64,000 nt of DNA from positions 62,001 to 126,000 of the forward strand of contig JAVBXL010000223.1 of the NCBI GenBank assembly GCA_030824575.1, given 5' to 3'. Position 1 is the first letter of the stretch, and each line of letters opens with the position of its first letter. The notes beneath the pieces are model-generated. The model searched no databases and was not told the DNA's origin. It saw nothing but the letters and a program-made list of their open reading frames with translations. Positions 1 through 9,578 of the stretch are shown here, one piece after another. Origin of the DNA: a bacterium (GTDB taxonomy: Bacteria; Pseudomonadota; Alphaproteobacteria; Sphingomonadales; Sphingomonadaceae). The translations under genes and the position numbers were made by a program.

Positions 1-677
1 TGTTCATCGACGACGAGCAGATGAAGCTGGTGGACCAGTTGTCGGCCGGGGGCTTCATGGACGGGCGCTATATGGCCGTCACCTTCAACCTGCTGCGCGG
101 GCGTGACCTGATCTGGAACTATGTGGTCAACAATTATCTGCTGGGGCAGGATTATCCGCCCTTCGACCTGCTCTATTGGAATGGCGACACGACCAACCTG
201 CCGGCGCGCTGGCACAAGGATTATCTGACCCGGCTGTATCGCGACAACCTGTTGGTCGTGCCCGGCGCCATCAGCGTGGATGGGACGCCGATCGATCTCA
301 AGGCGATCCAGACCCCCGCCTATGTGCAAGCCGGGCGGGAGGATCATATCGCCCCGCTGGAAAGCGTATGGAAGCTGACGGAAAATCTGTCCGGGCCGGT
401 GCGGTTTCTGCTGGCGGGGTCGGGCCATATCGCCGGGGTCATCAATCCGCCCGCCGCGCAGAAATATCAATATTGGGTGGCGGATGAGGCGCAGCCGACG
501 CTGGAGGATTTCCTCGCGGTGGCGAAAGAAACCAAGGGCAGCTGGTGGCCCGACTGGCGCGCCTGGATCGCGCAGGGCAATTCGCGCATGGTGCCCGCAA
601 AGGGCGCCCGGCAACCGGGCAAGGGCCGCCTCAAGGCGATCGAAGATGCGCCCGGACGCTACGTAAAGGGGCGCTAA
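1..677 (+). CDS. phaC: Class I poly(3-hydroxyalkanoate) synthase, C-terminal part
   Basis: This is the 3' portion of a PHA synthase, which polymerises hydroxyacyl-CoA into the storage polyester at the granule surface. The frame is open from base 3, upstream of the first listed ATG (FIDDEQ precedes it), so the 5' end lies outside the window. About 225 residues are visible. The alpha/beta-hydrolase catalytic Asp and His are seen in GREDH and GSGHIAGVINPP; the nucleophile Cys lies upstream and is not visible. The C-terminal WPDWRAW stretch is typical of class I enzymes. A phasin gene follows on the same strand, which fits a PHA locus. Confidence 0.93.
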   Translation, partial: FIDDEQMKLVDQLSAGGFMDGRYMAVTFNLLRGRDLIWNYVVNNYLLGQDYPPFDLLYWNGDTTNLPARWHKDYLTRLYRDNLLVVPGAISVDGTPIDLKAIQTPAYVQAGREDHIAPLESVWKLTENLSGPVRFLLAGSGHIAGVINPPAAQKYQYWVADEAQPTLEDFLAVAKETKGSWWPDWRAWIAQGNSRMVPAKGARQPGKGRLKAIEDAPGRYVKGR

Positions 678-702
678 GGGCGCGCAACAGAGGGTTTATC
701 CG

Positions 703-731
703 GGCTTTTCGGCCAGTGGTGCCGAAAAGCC
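703..731 (+). terminator. Hairpin after phaC
   Basis: An 11-bp perfect stem (GGCTTTTCGGC / GCCGAAAAGCC) with a 7-nt loop lies 25 bp after the phaC stop. There is no clean T-tract directly after it, so it may be a weak terminator or an mRNA 3'-end stabiliser. Confidence 0.5.
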
Positions 732-751
732 GTCCAGCCGCCCATTTCAAT

Positions 752-816
752 TTTGTTGCAGTGCACAATAACTCTTGCCAGACGCCTTCGAAGCACTTAT
801 TGTGCACTGCAACAAA
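752..816. promoter_or_regulatory. Perfect 20-bp inverted repeat upstream of the phasin gene, likely PhaR operator
   Basis: TTTGTTGCAGTGCACAATAA (752-771) is repeated exactly in inverted form at 797-816, with 25 bp between the arms. The arms carry TGCA/GCAA words like those reported for the PHA-responsive repressor PhaR upstream of phasin genes. The downstream arm ends two bases before the GGAGG ribosome binding site, so a bound repressor could block transcription or initiation. The PhaR assignment is inference. Confidence 0.6.
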
Positions 817-828
817 CGGAGGATGGTC

Positions 829-1695
829 ATGGCTGTTACACCAAAGGCCCCGAAGAGCGGCCCGCGCGCCAAACCCGGTTCGTCGACCCTGTCGGCGAGC
901 GAGGCGCTGAAGGCGGCGGAAGCGGCGATCGGCGGCCCGGCGGCAAAGAAGCCCGCGCCCAGGAAAGCCGTTTCGGCGGCGGTGAAGCCGATCGATACCA
1001 ATCCGCAGAAGGAGCCGGTGCCGACACCTGCTCCCACGCCGACACCGACACCCGCTCCGACGCCTTCGTCAACGGCAGAGCCTGCCGAGATCCCGACCGA
1101 AAAGGTCGATCCGATTGCAGTCGCCGCCGCTACGACCGCGGTGGACGCCGCGCCCGAACCCGAAATTACAGAGAGCCTGACCAAGGCCGAAACCATTGCG
1201 ACCCAGCCGCTGCCCGCAGAAGGAACCAAGACCATGAACGACGTCATCGAAACCGGTAAGAAGTTCGCCGAAGACACCAAGGCCAAGTTCGAAACGGCCT
1301 ATGCCGACATGAACGAGAAGGCCAAGGCCGGCGTCGAGAAGTCGACCAAGGCGATCGAAGAACTGAGCGACATCGCCAAGGGCAATGTCGAAGCGCTGGT
1401 CGAATCTGGTAAGATCGCTGCCAAGGCCATGGAAACCATGGGCCAGGAAGCCGTAGATTACAGCCGCAAGAATTTCGAAAAGGCGACCGCGTCGTTCAAG
1501 ACCTTCTCGACCGTCAAGACGCCGACAGAATTCTTCCAGCTGCAAAGCCAGATGTTTTCGAGCAGCTTCGACGAGTTCACGAAGGAAGCCGCCAAGAGCA
1601 GCGAAGCGATGATGAAGCTGGCCGGTGACATCGCCCAGCCGCTGACCGCTCGCGTGACGCTGGTGACCGACAAGGTGAAGTCGCTGGCCGCCTGA
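829..1695 (+). CDS. Phasin family protein
   Basis: Granule-associated phasin that would coat PHA inclusions. The N-terminal third is a low-complexity Ala/Lys/Pro linker containing a run of PTPAPTPTPTP. The C-terminal part from about residue 130 is the conserved amphipathic helical phasin domain (FAEDTKAKFETAYADMNEKAKAG..., ending QPLTARVTLVTDKVKSLAA). The ATG at 829 is chosen over the track start at 775 because GGAGG at 818-822 is 6 bp upstream of it, and because the earlier start lies inside the inverted repeat. The protein is longer than a typical phasin because of the N-terminal extension. It follows phaC. Confidence 0.92.
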   Translation: MAVTPKAPKSGPRAKPGSSTLSASEALKAAEAAIGGPAAKKPAPRKAVSAAVKPIDTNPQKEPVPTPAPTPTPTPAPTPSSTAEPAEIPTEKVDPIAVAAATTAVDAAPEPEITESLTKAETIATQPLPAEGTKTMNDVIETGKKFAEDTKAKFETAYADMNEKAKAGVEKSTKAIEELSDIAKGNVEALVESGKIAAKAMETMGQEAVDYSRKNFEKATASFKTFSTVKTPTEFFQLQSQMFSSSFDEFTKEAAKSSEAMMKLAGDIAQPLTARVTLVTDKVKSLAA

Positions 1696-1721
1696 TCGGC
1701 CACGCTTTTCCTATCATAGCA

Positions 1722-1758
1722 AAGGGGCGTCGCTTCCATCAGGGAAGCGGCGCCCCTT
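1722..1758 (+). terminator. Hairpin terminator after the phasin gene
   Basis: A long near-perfect stem (AAGGGGCGTCGCTTCC / GGAAGCGGCGCCCCTT) follows the phasin stop by about 25 bp. The T-tract is poor (CTTCGCG), so termination may be only partial. Confidence 0.55.
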
Positions 1759-1848
1759 CGCGTTAACGCTGAAATATCGTCCCACCCGGCCGGATGGCCT
1801 CTTCGGCCCCTTGCCATGCGGCGGCAAATCGCCATATCCTTGGGCATC

Positions 1849-2226
1849 ATGAACAGCCTTACCACATCCCATGCAGGCCCCGTTACGATGGCCGGCCAGC
1901 ATCCGGACGATCAGGGCGAGGGTCCGGGCGGTCCCAGCGTCGGCATCGCCACCCGGACGCGCACCCGCACCAAAAAGCCTTCGCTCTACAAGGTGCTGAT
2001 GCTCAACGACGATTATACCCCGATGGAATTCGTCGTCCATGTGCTGCAAAGCTTCTTCCGCATGGACATGGAGGAAGCGACGCGGGTGATGCTGCATGTC
2101 CACCAGCGCGGCGTCGGCGTGTGCGGCATTTTCAGCTATGAAGTCGCCGAGACGAAGGTGAATCAGGTGATGGATTTCGCCCGGCAGAACCAGCATCCGT
2201 TGCAATGCACGCTGGAAAAAGCCTGA
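1849..2226 (+). CDS. clpS: ATP-dependent Clp protease adaptor ClpS
   Basis: Adaptor that delivers N-degron substrates to ClpA-ClpP in the cytoplasm. The ClpS core is clear: [21 protein letters not shown], then [22 protein letters not shown]. The NDDYTPM loop forms the N-degron pocket. The frame is open from 1816, and ATGs at 1816, 1849 and 1888 are all possible. None has a strong SD sequence, so the start is uncertain; 1849 is used (125 aa) and the ClpS fold itself begins near residue 40. clpA is not in the window. Confidence 0.92.
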   Translation: MNSLTTSHAGPVTMAGQHPDDQGEGPGGPSVGIATRTRTRTKKPSLYKVLMLNDDYTPMEFVVHVLQSFFRMDMEEATRVMLHVHQRGVGVCGIFSYEVAETKVNQVMDFARQNQHPLQCTLEKA

Positions 2227-2359
2227 CCGCGGACGGGCGTTAACCGGTCCTTGACCGATGTAGCGCTTATATTTCAGTAAATTACATTGTTGAAATACAA
2301 GGTTTTTTTAGACCTTGCCGGCATGATGGCCCTGCTGAAACGAAGTGGGGACTTCCATC

Positions 2360-2965
2360 ATGACCAGTATCAACAGCTACACTATGACTATGCCGCCATC
2401 GCCCCGCGCGATGATGGACCGCAAGATCGATGCCGCCGTCGAGACAGGATCGCTGTCGGCGGTCGATGGCGATGCGTTGGACACGGCGCTCAATTCGATC
2501 GATACCGCGCTCTCCGCTTCGGCGAGCGAAAGCAGCGCGCGGCTCGATCCGTCGGCGATGAAGGACCGGATCGATTCGCTGATCGAGGATCAGGTGTCGG
2601 CAGGGACGCTGACCGAGGATCAGGCGGCGGCTCTGCAAAGCTTCTTCGCTCAGGGACCGGGTGGCGCGACCGCGACGGCCGACGCCAGCAGCGAGGAGAG
2701 CATGAGCATCGAGGGCATGGGCGGCGTCGGCGGCCCCGGCCCGATGCGCGGTCCGCCGCCTGGCCCACCGCCGTCGGAATCGACCGAGGAGAGCAGCGAC
2801 AGCAGCACGACCAGCACTGATGCGACCAGCGCGACCGAGCAGCTGGATTCGATCATCGCCTTCCTCGAAAATCTGCGCAGCAGCCTGTCGCAGTCGCTGT
2901 ACGGCAGCGCGGCGAGCAGCACCGACAGCACGAACAGTGGGCTGGTGATCGATAGCCTGGCCTGA
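2360..2965 (+). CDS. Uncharacterised low-complexity protein of a sphingomonad family
   Basis: A 201-residue protein of unknown function. Two similar segments near the N-terminus (MDRKIDAAVETGSLSAVDGDALDTAL and MKDRIDSLIEDQVSAGTLTEDQAAAL) look like a duplicated helix-loop-helix, distantly EF-hand-like in layout but without a proper calcium loop. A Gly/Pro segment (GGPGPMRGPPPGPPP), a Ser/Thr/Asp-rich segment and a C-terminal helix ending in LVIDSLA follow. From memory, similar proteins with the same C-terminus occur in other sphingomonads. No signal peptide or membrane helix is seen. ATG 2360 is preferred over the GTG at 2345; GGGG at 2347-2350 can act as a weak SD. Confidence 0.75.
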   Translation: MTSINSYTMTMPPSPRAMMDRKIDAAVETGSLSAVDGDALDTALNSIDTALSASASESSARLDPSAMKDRIDSLIEDQVSAGTLTEDQAAALQSFFAQGPGGATATADASSEESMSIEGMGGVGGPGPMRGPPPGPPPSESTEESSDSSTTSTDATSATEQLDSIIAFLENLRSSLSQSLYGSAASSTDSTNSGLVIDSLA

Positions 2966-3086
2966 ACCATCTTTCGCCTTCGCCTGGGGACTGGCGAAGA
3001 CCTGGCGGCGGCGCGGCATCGCCCGTCGCCGCCGGGCATGGTTTTCGCGGTTCCCTCGCGCGCCTGCCCATCCTACACCGGCAGGC

Positions 3087-4592
3087 GTGAGCGCGACGCC
3101 AAGAGCCGACATATATGACCTGGCCGTCATTGGCGGCGGGGTGAATGGCTGCGGCATCGCCCGCGACGCCGCCGGGCGCGGCGCGCATGTGCTGCTGTTG
3201 GAACAGGGCGACCTTGCCAGCGGCACATCGTCGGCATCCACCAAGCTGATCCATGGCGGCCTGCGCTATCTGGAGCATTACGAATTCGCCCTGGTGCGCG
3301 AATCGCTGGCCGAGCGCGAACGGCTATGGGCCATTGCGCCACACATCATTCATCCGATGCGTTTCGTCCTGCCTTGGACCAAAGGGCTGCGACCGCGCTG
3401 GATGCTGCGGCTGGGCCTGTTTCTCTACGACCATATCGGCGGCCGTCGCGCGTTGCCCGCGACGCAGGCGATCGACCTGCGTCGCCATCCGGCGGGCGCG
3501 GCGTTGAAAGCCGGATTCGGGCCGGGCTATTGCTATTCGGACGCATGGGTCGATGACGCCCGGCTGGTCGTGCTGAACGCGCGCGATGCCGCCGATCGGG
3601 GCGCGGACGTGCGCACCCGCACGGCCGTCGTCGGCCTGACGCACGCCGATGGCCATTGGCGTATCATGACGCAGTCGGGGCGCGGCGAAGAGGCTGTTCA
3701 CGCCCGCGCCGTGGTGAATGCCACCGGGCCGGCCGTGCTCGATCTGCTCGACCGCGCCGACCGGCCGAGCGACCGGCATATGCGGCTGGTGCGTGGGTCG
3801 CATATCGTCGTGCCGCGCCTGTTCGACCATGGCTTCGCCTATTTTTTCCAACTCCCTGATGGGCGCATCTTTTTCGCCATTCCCTATGAACGCGACTTCA
3901 CGCTGATCGGTACGACGGACCGCGATCATGACGGTGGCCTCGACCATGTGGTCGCAAGCGCAGAGGAGATCGCCTATCTGTGCGAGGCCGCGAATCGCTA
4001 TTTCGCCCGATCGATCACGCCGGCCGATGTCCTCTGGTCCTATGCCGGGGTACGGCCGCTGGTGGACGACGGATCGGCGAGGCCGGAAGCGGCGACGCGC
4101 GGCTATCGCCTGGAACTGGATGGGGAAGATGGCGCGCTAGTGCTGCTGAGCGTCTTTGGCGGCAAGATCACCACCTATCGCCATCTGGCGGCGGAGGCCG
4201 TGGATCTGCTCAAGCCGTATGTGCCAGCTTTGCAGGGAGACGACTGGACCGCCGAAGCACCCCTGCCCGGTGGCGACTTTCCAATGACCGGCCTTGCCGC
4301 GCTGAAGGCCGATCTGGGGCGTGACTATCCCTTTCTGGCGCCGGCCACGATCGACCGGATCGCACGCGCCTATGGCACGCAGGCGCGGGTCTGGTTGGGG
4401 GATGCCCGCGACGCGTCGGCGCTGGGGCTGGACTTCGGCCATGGCCTCACCGAAGCGGAGGCGGTGCATATGATGACACGTGAATGGGCGCAGACCAGTG
4501 AGGACATGCTCTGGCGGCGCAGCAAGCTGGGGCTGCGGCTGGACCGGGCGCAGGTCGATCGGCTGGAGCGCTGGCTGGAGGAGAGGTTATGA
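3087..4592 (+). CDS. glpD: Aerobic glycerol-3-phosphate dehydrogenase
   Basis: FAD enzyme at the inner membrane that oxidises glycerol-3-phosphate to dihydroxyacetone phosphate and passes electrons to quinone. The N-terminus has the Rossmann FAD motif (VIGGGVNGCGIARDAAGRG) and the GlpD signature SGTSSASTKLIHGGLRYLE. The C-terminal helical domain runs from about residue 390. At 501 aa it is normal for the family. The start is GTG; no ATG fits before the FAD motif. The stop overlaps the glpK start as ATGA, so the two are translationally coupled. No glpF or glpR is nearby. Confidence 0.95.
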   Translation: MSATPRADIYDLAVIGGGVNGCGIARDAAGRGAHVLLLEQGDLASGTSSASTKLIHGGLRYLEHYEFALVRESLAERERLWAIAPHIIHPMRFVLPWTKGLRPRWMLRLGLFLYDHIGGRRALPATQAIDLRRHPAGAALKAGFGPGYCYSDAWVDDARLVVLNARDAADRGADVRTRTAVVGLTHADGHWRIMTQSGRGEEAVHARAVVNATGPAVLDLLDRADRPSDRHMRLVRGSHIVVPRLFDHGFAYFFQLPDGRIFFAIPYERDFTLIGTTDRDHDGGLDHVVASAEEIAYLCEAANRYFARSITPADVLWSYAGVRPLVDDGSARPEAATRGYRLELDGEDGALVLLSVFGGKITTYRHLAAEAVDLLKPYVPALQGDDWTAEAPLPGGDFPMTGLAALKADLGRDYPFLAPATIDRIARAYGTQARVWLGDARDASALGLDFGHGLTEAEAVHMMTREWAQTSEDMLWRRSKLGLRLDRAQVDRLERWLEERL

Positions 4593-6055
4593 GCGAGCGC
4601 CTGTTGCTGGTGCTGGACGCGGGCACGACATCGACCCGCGCCATGCTCTATGCCCCCAACGGCGCGCGGATCGCGATCGCACAGGCGGACCTGACCCAAT
4701 ATTATCCGCAGCCCGGCTGGGTCGAACATGACGCAGCGGAAATCTGGACTCGCACGCTGCAATGCGCGCGGCAGATGGTGGACCGGGCCGGGGGAGCCGA
4801 CCGGGTCGCCGCGATCGGCATCGCCAACCAGCGCGAGACGGTAGTCGCCTGGAACCGGCGGACGGGCGATCCGATCGGCCGGGCGATCGTGTGGCAGGAC
4901 CGGCGTACCGCGGACCATTGCGCGGCGTTGCGGGATGCCGGTCATGAGCCGCTGGTCCAGCAGCGCACCGGCCTCGTCCTCGACCCCTATTTCTCCGCGA
5001 CCAAGATGCGTTGGATGATCGACAATCGCCCCGATGTGGCGGCGGCCGGGGATGCCTTGGCTTTCGGTACGGTGGAAAGCTGGCTGGTGTGGAAGCTGAC
5101 CGGTGGGCTGCACATCAGCGACGCCAGCAATGCCAGCCGGACGCAGTTGATGGCGCTGGACGGGGCGGGATGGGACGTGGAGTTGTGCACCCTGTTCGGC
5201 GTCCCGCAGGCGGCCTTGCCGGAGATCGTCGACAATGCAGGCCATTTCGGCGCGACATTGCCCGATTGGCTGGGCGCGCCGATCCGGGTCTGCGGGCTGG
5301 CGGGCGATCAGCAGGCGGCGACCATCGGGCAAGGGTGCCTGACGCCGGGCGCGGTCAAGGCGACCCTGGGCACCGGTGCCTTCGTACTGGCCCCGGTGGG
5401 GGAAGCGGTGCCGGCGTCCGCCCATCGGCTGCTCGGCACGATATTGTATCAGATGGACGGGCGGCGCCATTATGCGCTGGAGGGATCGATCTTCGTCGCG
5501 GGCAGCCTGATCCAGTGGCTGCGCGACCGGATCGGCCTGATCGCAGCGGCCGCCGATACCGATGCGATCGCCCGTTCCGTGTCCGACAATGGCGGCGTCT
5601 TCCTGCTGCCCGCCCTGTCCGGCCTGGGCGCGCCGCACTGGCGGCCGGAGGCGACCGGCATGATCGTCGGGCTGACCCATGGCACCGGCCGGGCGCATAT
5701 CGTCCGGGCTGCGCTCGAATCGATGGCGCACCAGGTACATGACCTCGCCGCCGCCTTCGCCGCCGATGGCGCGCCCTGGCAGTCGCTGCGGATCGATGGC
5801 GGGATGAGCGCCAATGACTGGATCGCGCAGGACATGGCCGACATGCTGGACCTGACTGTCGAACGGCCGGGCGATGTGGAGACAACGGCGCGCGGCGCAG
5901 CCATGCTGGCGGGCGTTGGCGTCGGCCTGTTCCCCTCGCTGGCGGCGGCGATCGGGATGGCGGCGACACGGGTGCGATTCGCGCCCGATCTTGCCCCGCC
6001 GGTGCGGGCGCAAAGGCTGGCGGGGTGGCGGGCGTTGCTGGCGCAGGCGGCGTAG
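4589..6055 (+). CDS. glpK: Glycerol kinase
   Basis: FGGY-family kinase that phosphorylates glycerol to glycerol-3-phosphate, the substrate of GlpD encoded just upstream. The N-terminal phosphate-binding loop LDAGTTSTRAMLY, WQDRRT and the C-terminal GLGAPHWRPEATG and DGGMSANDW segments are typical. At 488 aa the length is normal. It overlaps glpD by 4 bp. The stop codon sits in a short 9-bp tandem repeat, so two more in-frame TAGs follow. Confidence 0.96.
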   Translation: MSERLLLVLDAGTTSTRAMLYAPNGARIAIAQADLTQYYPQPGWVEHDAAEIWTRTLQCARQMVDRAGGADRVAAIGIANQRETVVAWNRRTGDPIGRAIVWQDRRTADHCAALRDAGHEPLVQQRTGLVLDPYFSATKMRWMIDNRPDVAAAGDALAFGTVESWLVWKLTGGLHISDASNASRTQLMALDGAGWDVELCTLFGVPQAALPEIVDNAGHFGATLPDWLGAPIRVCGLAGDQQAATIGQGCLTPGAVKATLGTGAFVLAPVGEAVPASAHRLLGTILYQMDGRRHYALEGSIFVAGSLIQWLRDRIGLIAAAADTDAIARSVSDNGGVFLLPALSGLGAPHWRPEATGMIVGLTHGTGRAHIVRAALESMAHQVHDLAAAFAADGAPWQSLRIDGGMSANDWIAQDMADMLDLTVERPGDVETTARGAAMLAGVGVGLFPSLAAAIGMAATRVRFAPDLAPPVRAQRLAGWRALLAQAA

Positions 6056-6072
6056 GCGGCGTAGGCGCCGTA
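6046..6072 (+). repeat. Three tandem 9-bp units across the glpK stop
   Basis: Three consecutive 9-bp units (GGCGGCGTA, GGCGGCGTA, GGCGCCGTA) cover the end of glpK. Because the unit is three codons long, the TAG stop is repeated in frame at 6053, 6062 and 6071. Confidence 0.85.
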
Positions 6073-6165
6073 GGGGACCGCTACGGATTAGTGGCTATTT
6101 TCCTCCATGGCGGCATAGCGATAGTGAGCAAATATTAACGATGAACGCCTAGCATCGCCCGCGAC

Positions 6166-7947
6166 ATGCCGCATACCGCCCTTCGCCAACCTTCCTTATG
6201 GACCGCACCGGTCGCGACCGGCTGCGTCTATTTCGCGGTGGCGTCGCTGGCCCTGATGCTGTCGCGATTCGAAGGGGGATTGGCGTTCATCTGGTGCGCC
6301 AATGCGTTTCTGATGGCGCAGCTGCTGACGTCGCCCACCGCCCATTGGCCCCGCGCGATCATCGCCTGCGGCGTCGCCAGCGCGGCTGCGACCGCCTCGG
6401 TAGGCATGGGGCCCGCGGCCGCCTTGCCCATGGCGGCGATCAATATCGCCGAATCGCTGATCGTGGCGGTCATGTGTCGCTGGTTCGTCATCGACCGGCT
6501 GGTGATCGGCGCCATCCGGCCGCTGATCGTCTTTGTCGTCGCCTTGTGCGGCGTGGCCAATATCGTCACCGGTCTGTCCGCGGCGCTGGTCGCCTCTACC
6601 CTGACGTCGGTGTCCTTCTGGCCCTCCTTCGTGCAATGGTATACCGGTCATGTTCTGGGTGGGCTGACCTGCGCGCCGATCCTGATCATGGCGTTTCAGG
6701 GCGAATTCCGGCGGTGGATGGATGAGGCATCGACCCGCGCCAAGCTGGAAGCGGTGCTGCTGCTCGGCCTGTTCGCGCTGACGACTGTCCATGTGTTCTT
6801 CTGGGCGCGCTATCCTTTGCTGTTCGCGCCGCTCCTGCCGCTGGTGCTGATCGCTTTTCGCGTCGGCCATATGGGATCGGCGGCGGCGGTCATCCTGCTG
6901 GCGGCGATCGGCGGCACCGCCACCATGGCGGGTATCGGTCCGCTGACCTGGGTTGAGGGTTCGACGGGCGACCGCATCCAGTTCTTCCAATTCTATCTCG
7001 CGCTCAGCTTTCTGCTGTGCATGCCCGTCGCGGTGGAGCTGGCGGCGCGCAAGCGGCTGTTCCAGATGTTGCAGCAGAGCGAGGCGCGCTATCGCGCCAT
7101 GGCCGAATATAGCGGCGACGTGGTGCTCAACATCAGCATCGATGGCGTCATCCAATATGCTTCCCTCTCCGCCGCCGAACAGATCGGCTGCGCGCCCGAA
7201 TTGCTGTTGGGGCAGGCCGCCGCCAATCTGGTCGATCCGCAGGATCGGGCCGTGGTGATCGCGACCCATCGGCGCGCGCTGGAGCAGCCAGGCACGGCGC
7301 ATAAGGTCGAATTCCGGCCACTGGTGACGACCGACGGGCTGGAATGGTGCGAAATGGTAAGCCGCGCCATGATCGACGAGCGCGGACTGCCAAGCGGGGT
7401 CGTCAGTATGATCCGCGACATGTCGCGGCACAAGGCGCGCCAACGCGCGCTGCAACAGGTGGCAGCGCGCGATTCGCTGACCGGGGCCGATAGCCGCCGG
7501 GCGTTTCTGGACAAGCTGGATCGCGAGATTGAGCGCGCGGCCATCGGCGCCCGATCGTCGCTGTTGCTGATCGACATCGACCATTTCAAATCGGTCAACG
7601 ACCGCTATGGCCATGGCGCGGGCGACAGGGTGCTGAGCGCCTTTGTCGAACGGTTGCGCCCTGGTCTGCGCGCGGGCGACAGCATCGGTCGGCTGGGCGG
7701 CGAGGAATTCGCGATCCTGCTGCTCGACAGCGACATCGACCGCTCCAGCATGATGTGTGAGCGGCTGCGCGCCATATTGGACGAGCCGATAGCGGTTGGC
7801 GCATCGTTGGCGATCAGCGTGACATTCAGCGCCGGGCTGGTCGCGATCGATGGCGCGTCCGACCGCTCGACGCTGCTGGAGGCGGCGGACAAGGCGCTCT
7901 ATCGCGCCAAGCATAGTGGCCGCAACTGCCTGCGCCTGGCGGCCTGA
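6166..7947 (+). CDS. Membrane-bound diguanylate cyclase (MASE1-like, PAS, GGDEF)
   Basis: Predicted c-di-GMP synthase. The first ~290 residues form about eight hydrophobic helices resembling a MASE1 sensor. A PAS domain (about 305-425, beginning SEARYRAMAEYSGDVVLNIS) and a GGDEF domain (about 440-590) follow. The active-site motif is GGEEF near residue 510, an active variant. RAGD sits exactly five residues before it, matching the RxxD product-inhibition site. There is no EAL domain. ATG 6166 gives a short tail before the first helix. Two PilZ proteins elsewhere in the window (15445, 50310) could be c-di-GMP receptors, but no direct link is visible. Confidence 0.93.
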   Translation: MPHTALRQPSLWTAPVATGCVYFAVASLALMLSRFEGGLAFIWCANAFLMAQLLTSPTAHWPRAIIACGVASAAATASVGMGPAAALPMAAINIAESLIVAVMCRWFVIDRLVIGAIRPLIVFVVALCGVANIVTGLSAALVASTLTSVSFWPSFVQWYTGHVLGGLTCAPILIMAFQGEFRRWMDEASTRAKLEAVLLLGLFALTTVHVFFWARYPLLFAPLLPLVLIAFRVGHMGSAAAVILLAAIGGTATMAGIGPLTWVEGSTGDRIQFFQFYLALSFLLCMPVAVELAARKRLFQMLQQSEARYRAMAEYSGDVVLNISIDGVIQYASLSAAEQIGCAPELLLGQAAANLVDPQDRAVVIATHRRALEQPGTAHKVEFRPLVTTDGLEWCEMVSRAMIDERGLPSGVVSMIRDMSRHKARQRALQQVAARDSLTGADSRRAFLDKLDREIERAAIGARSSLLLIDIDHFKSVNDRYGHGAGDRVLSAFVERLRPGLRAGDSIGRLGGEEFAILLLDSDIDRSSMMCERLRAILDEPIAVGASLAISVTFSAGLVAIDGASDRSTLLEAADKALYRAKHSGRNCLRLAA

Positions 7948-7977
7948 ACCGCGGCGGGACGCTGCGGAAAAATCGCG

Positions 7978-8016
7978 ATGTTATGTTGTAACTTACGGTC
8001 GCTTGGCCTATGTAAT
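7978..8016 (+). promoter_or_regulatory. Promoter with overlapping Zur-like box
   Basis: TTGTAA (7986-7991) and TATGTA (8009-8014) are separated by 17 bp and form a plausible -35/-10 pair. The sequence ATGTTATGTTGTAACTT (7978-7994) closely resembles the Zur consensus ATGTTATANTATAACAT and covers the -35. The predicted start of transcription is only a few bases before the ATG at 8024, so the mRNA would be nearly leaderless. Zinc control is inference. Confidence 0.55.
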
Positions 8017-8023
8017 CGCGACC

Positions 8024-8401
8024 ATGAAGTTGACCTTGCGCCATGCCCTGCTTAGCGGCCGGATCGATCGTATCGCGATCGCGCTGTCGGGGCTGTGCGT
8101 CGCCCATTGCTTTGCGACGGCGGTGATATTGGGCCTGCTGGCATCGGCGGGGGGCATGTTCGACAGCCCCATATTCCATGAAGCCGGGCTGGTGCTGGCG
8201 ATCCTGCTGGGCGCTGTGGCGCTGGGCCATGGCGCGTTGGTCCATGGCTATATGATGCCCGCGGCGATCGGATCGCTGGGGCTGGGGGTGATGGCCGGTG
8301 CGCTCACCATGGACCACGGCCTGCAGGAAGGCGTCTATACGTTGATCGGCGTTGGCATACTGGCGCTGGGCCACGACCTCAACCATCGCGCCGGCCGCTA
8401 G
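8024..8401 (+). CDS. MerC-domain membrane protein
   Basis: A 125-residue protein with four predicted membrane helices and an early Cys pair (GLCVAHC) in the first helix, as in MerC-type proteins. MerC was described as an inner-membrane mercury transporter, but chromosomal family members without a mer operon have uncertain function. There is no merR/merA/merT here. The upstream Zur-like box points to zinc homeostasis rather than mercury (inference). ATG 8024 is used; the longer track frame from 7850 runs back into the cyclase gene. Confidence 0.8.
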   Translation: MKLTLRHALLSGRIDRIAIALSGLCVAHCFATAVILGLLASAGGMFDSPIFHEAGLVLAILLGAVALGHGALVHGYMMPAAIGSLGLGVMAGALTMDHGLQEGVYTLIGVGILALGHDLNHRAGR

Positions 8402-8420
8402 AATCGGCCCCAACTTACGA

Positions 8421-8447
8421 CGTTAGAGAGCCGAGTGGCTCCCTTTT
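8421..8447. terminator. Terminator between convergent merC-like gene and glpX
   Basis: A short GC hairpin (GAGCC, loop GAGT, GGCTC) followed by CCCTTTT lies between the two convergent genes. It is a good intrinsic terminator for the + strand gene. Confidence 0.6.
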
Positions 8448-8451
8448 CCGT

Positions 8452-9438
<987 letters not shown>

Positions 9439-9578
9439 CTTCCCCTGCCTCTTCTTATGGATCGATCCGATAGGCGTCTGGCCCGTTCTTGTCGAGGCAG
9501 GACGGCTGGCAGCATGGGCCATTTCGCAACGATCAGCCGCGACATGATGCGGCCATGATTGGCTGCTTTTCTGGCATC

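Noticed and set aside
1021-1072. Repetitive CCGACACC stretch in the phasin gene considered as a tandem repeat or CRISPR-like array
   Set aside because: It is the coding sequence of a Pro/Thr linker (PTPAPTPTPTP) with short imperfect units and no spacers.
4370-6013. A 547-aa minus strand frame antisense to glpD-glpK
   Set aside because: Shadow of two clear enzymes; the product is Arg/Pro-rich with no motif.
6196-7914. A 572-aa minus strand frame antisense to the diguanylate cyclase
   Set aside because: Extremely Gln/Arg/His-rich and without domain similarity; the + strand shows GGEEF and PAS.
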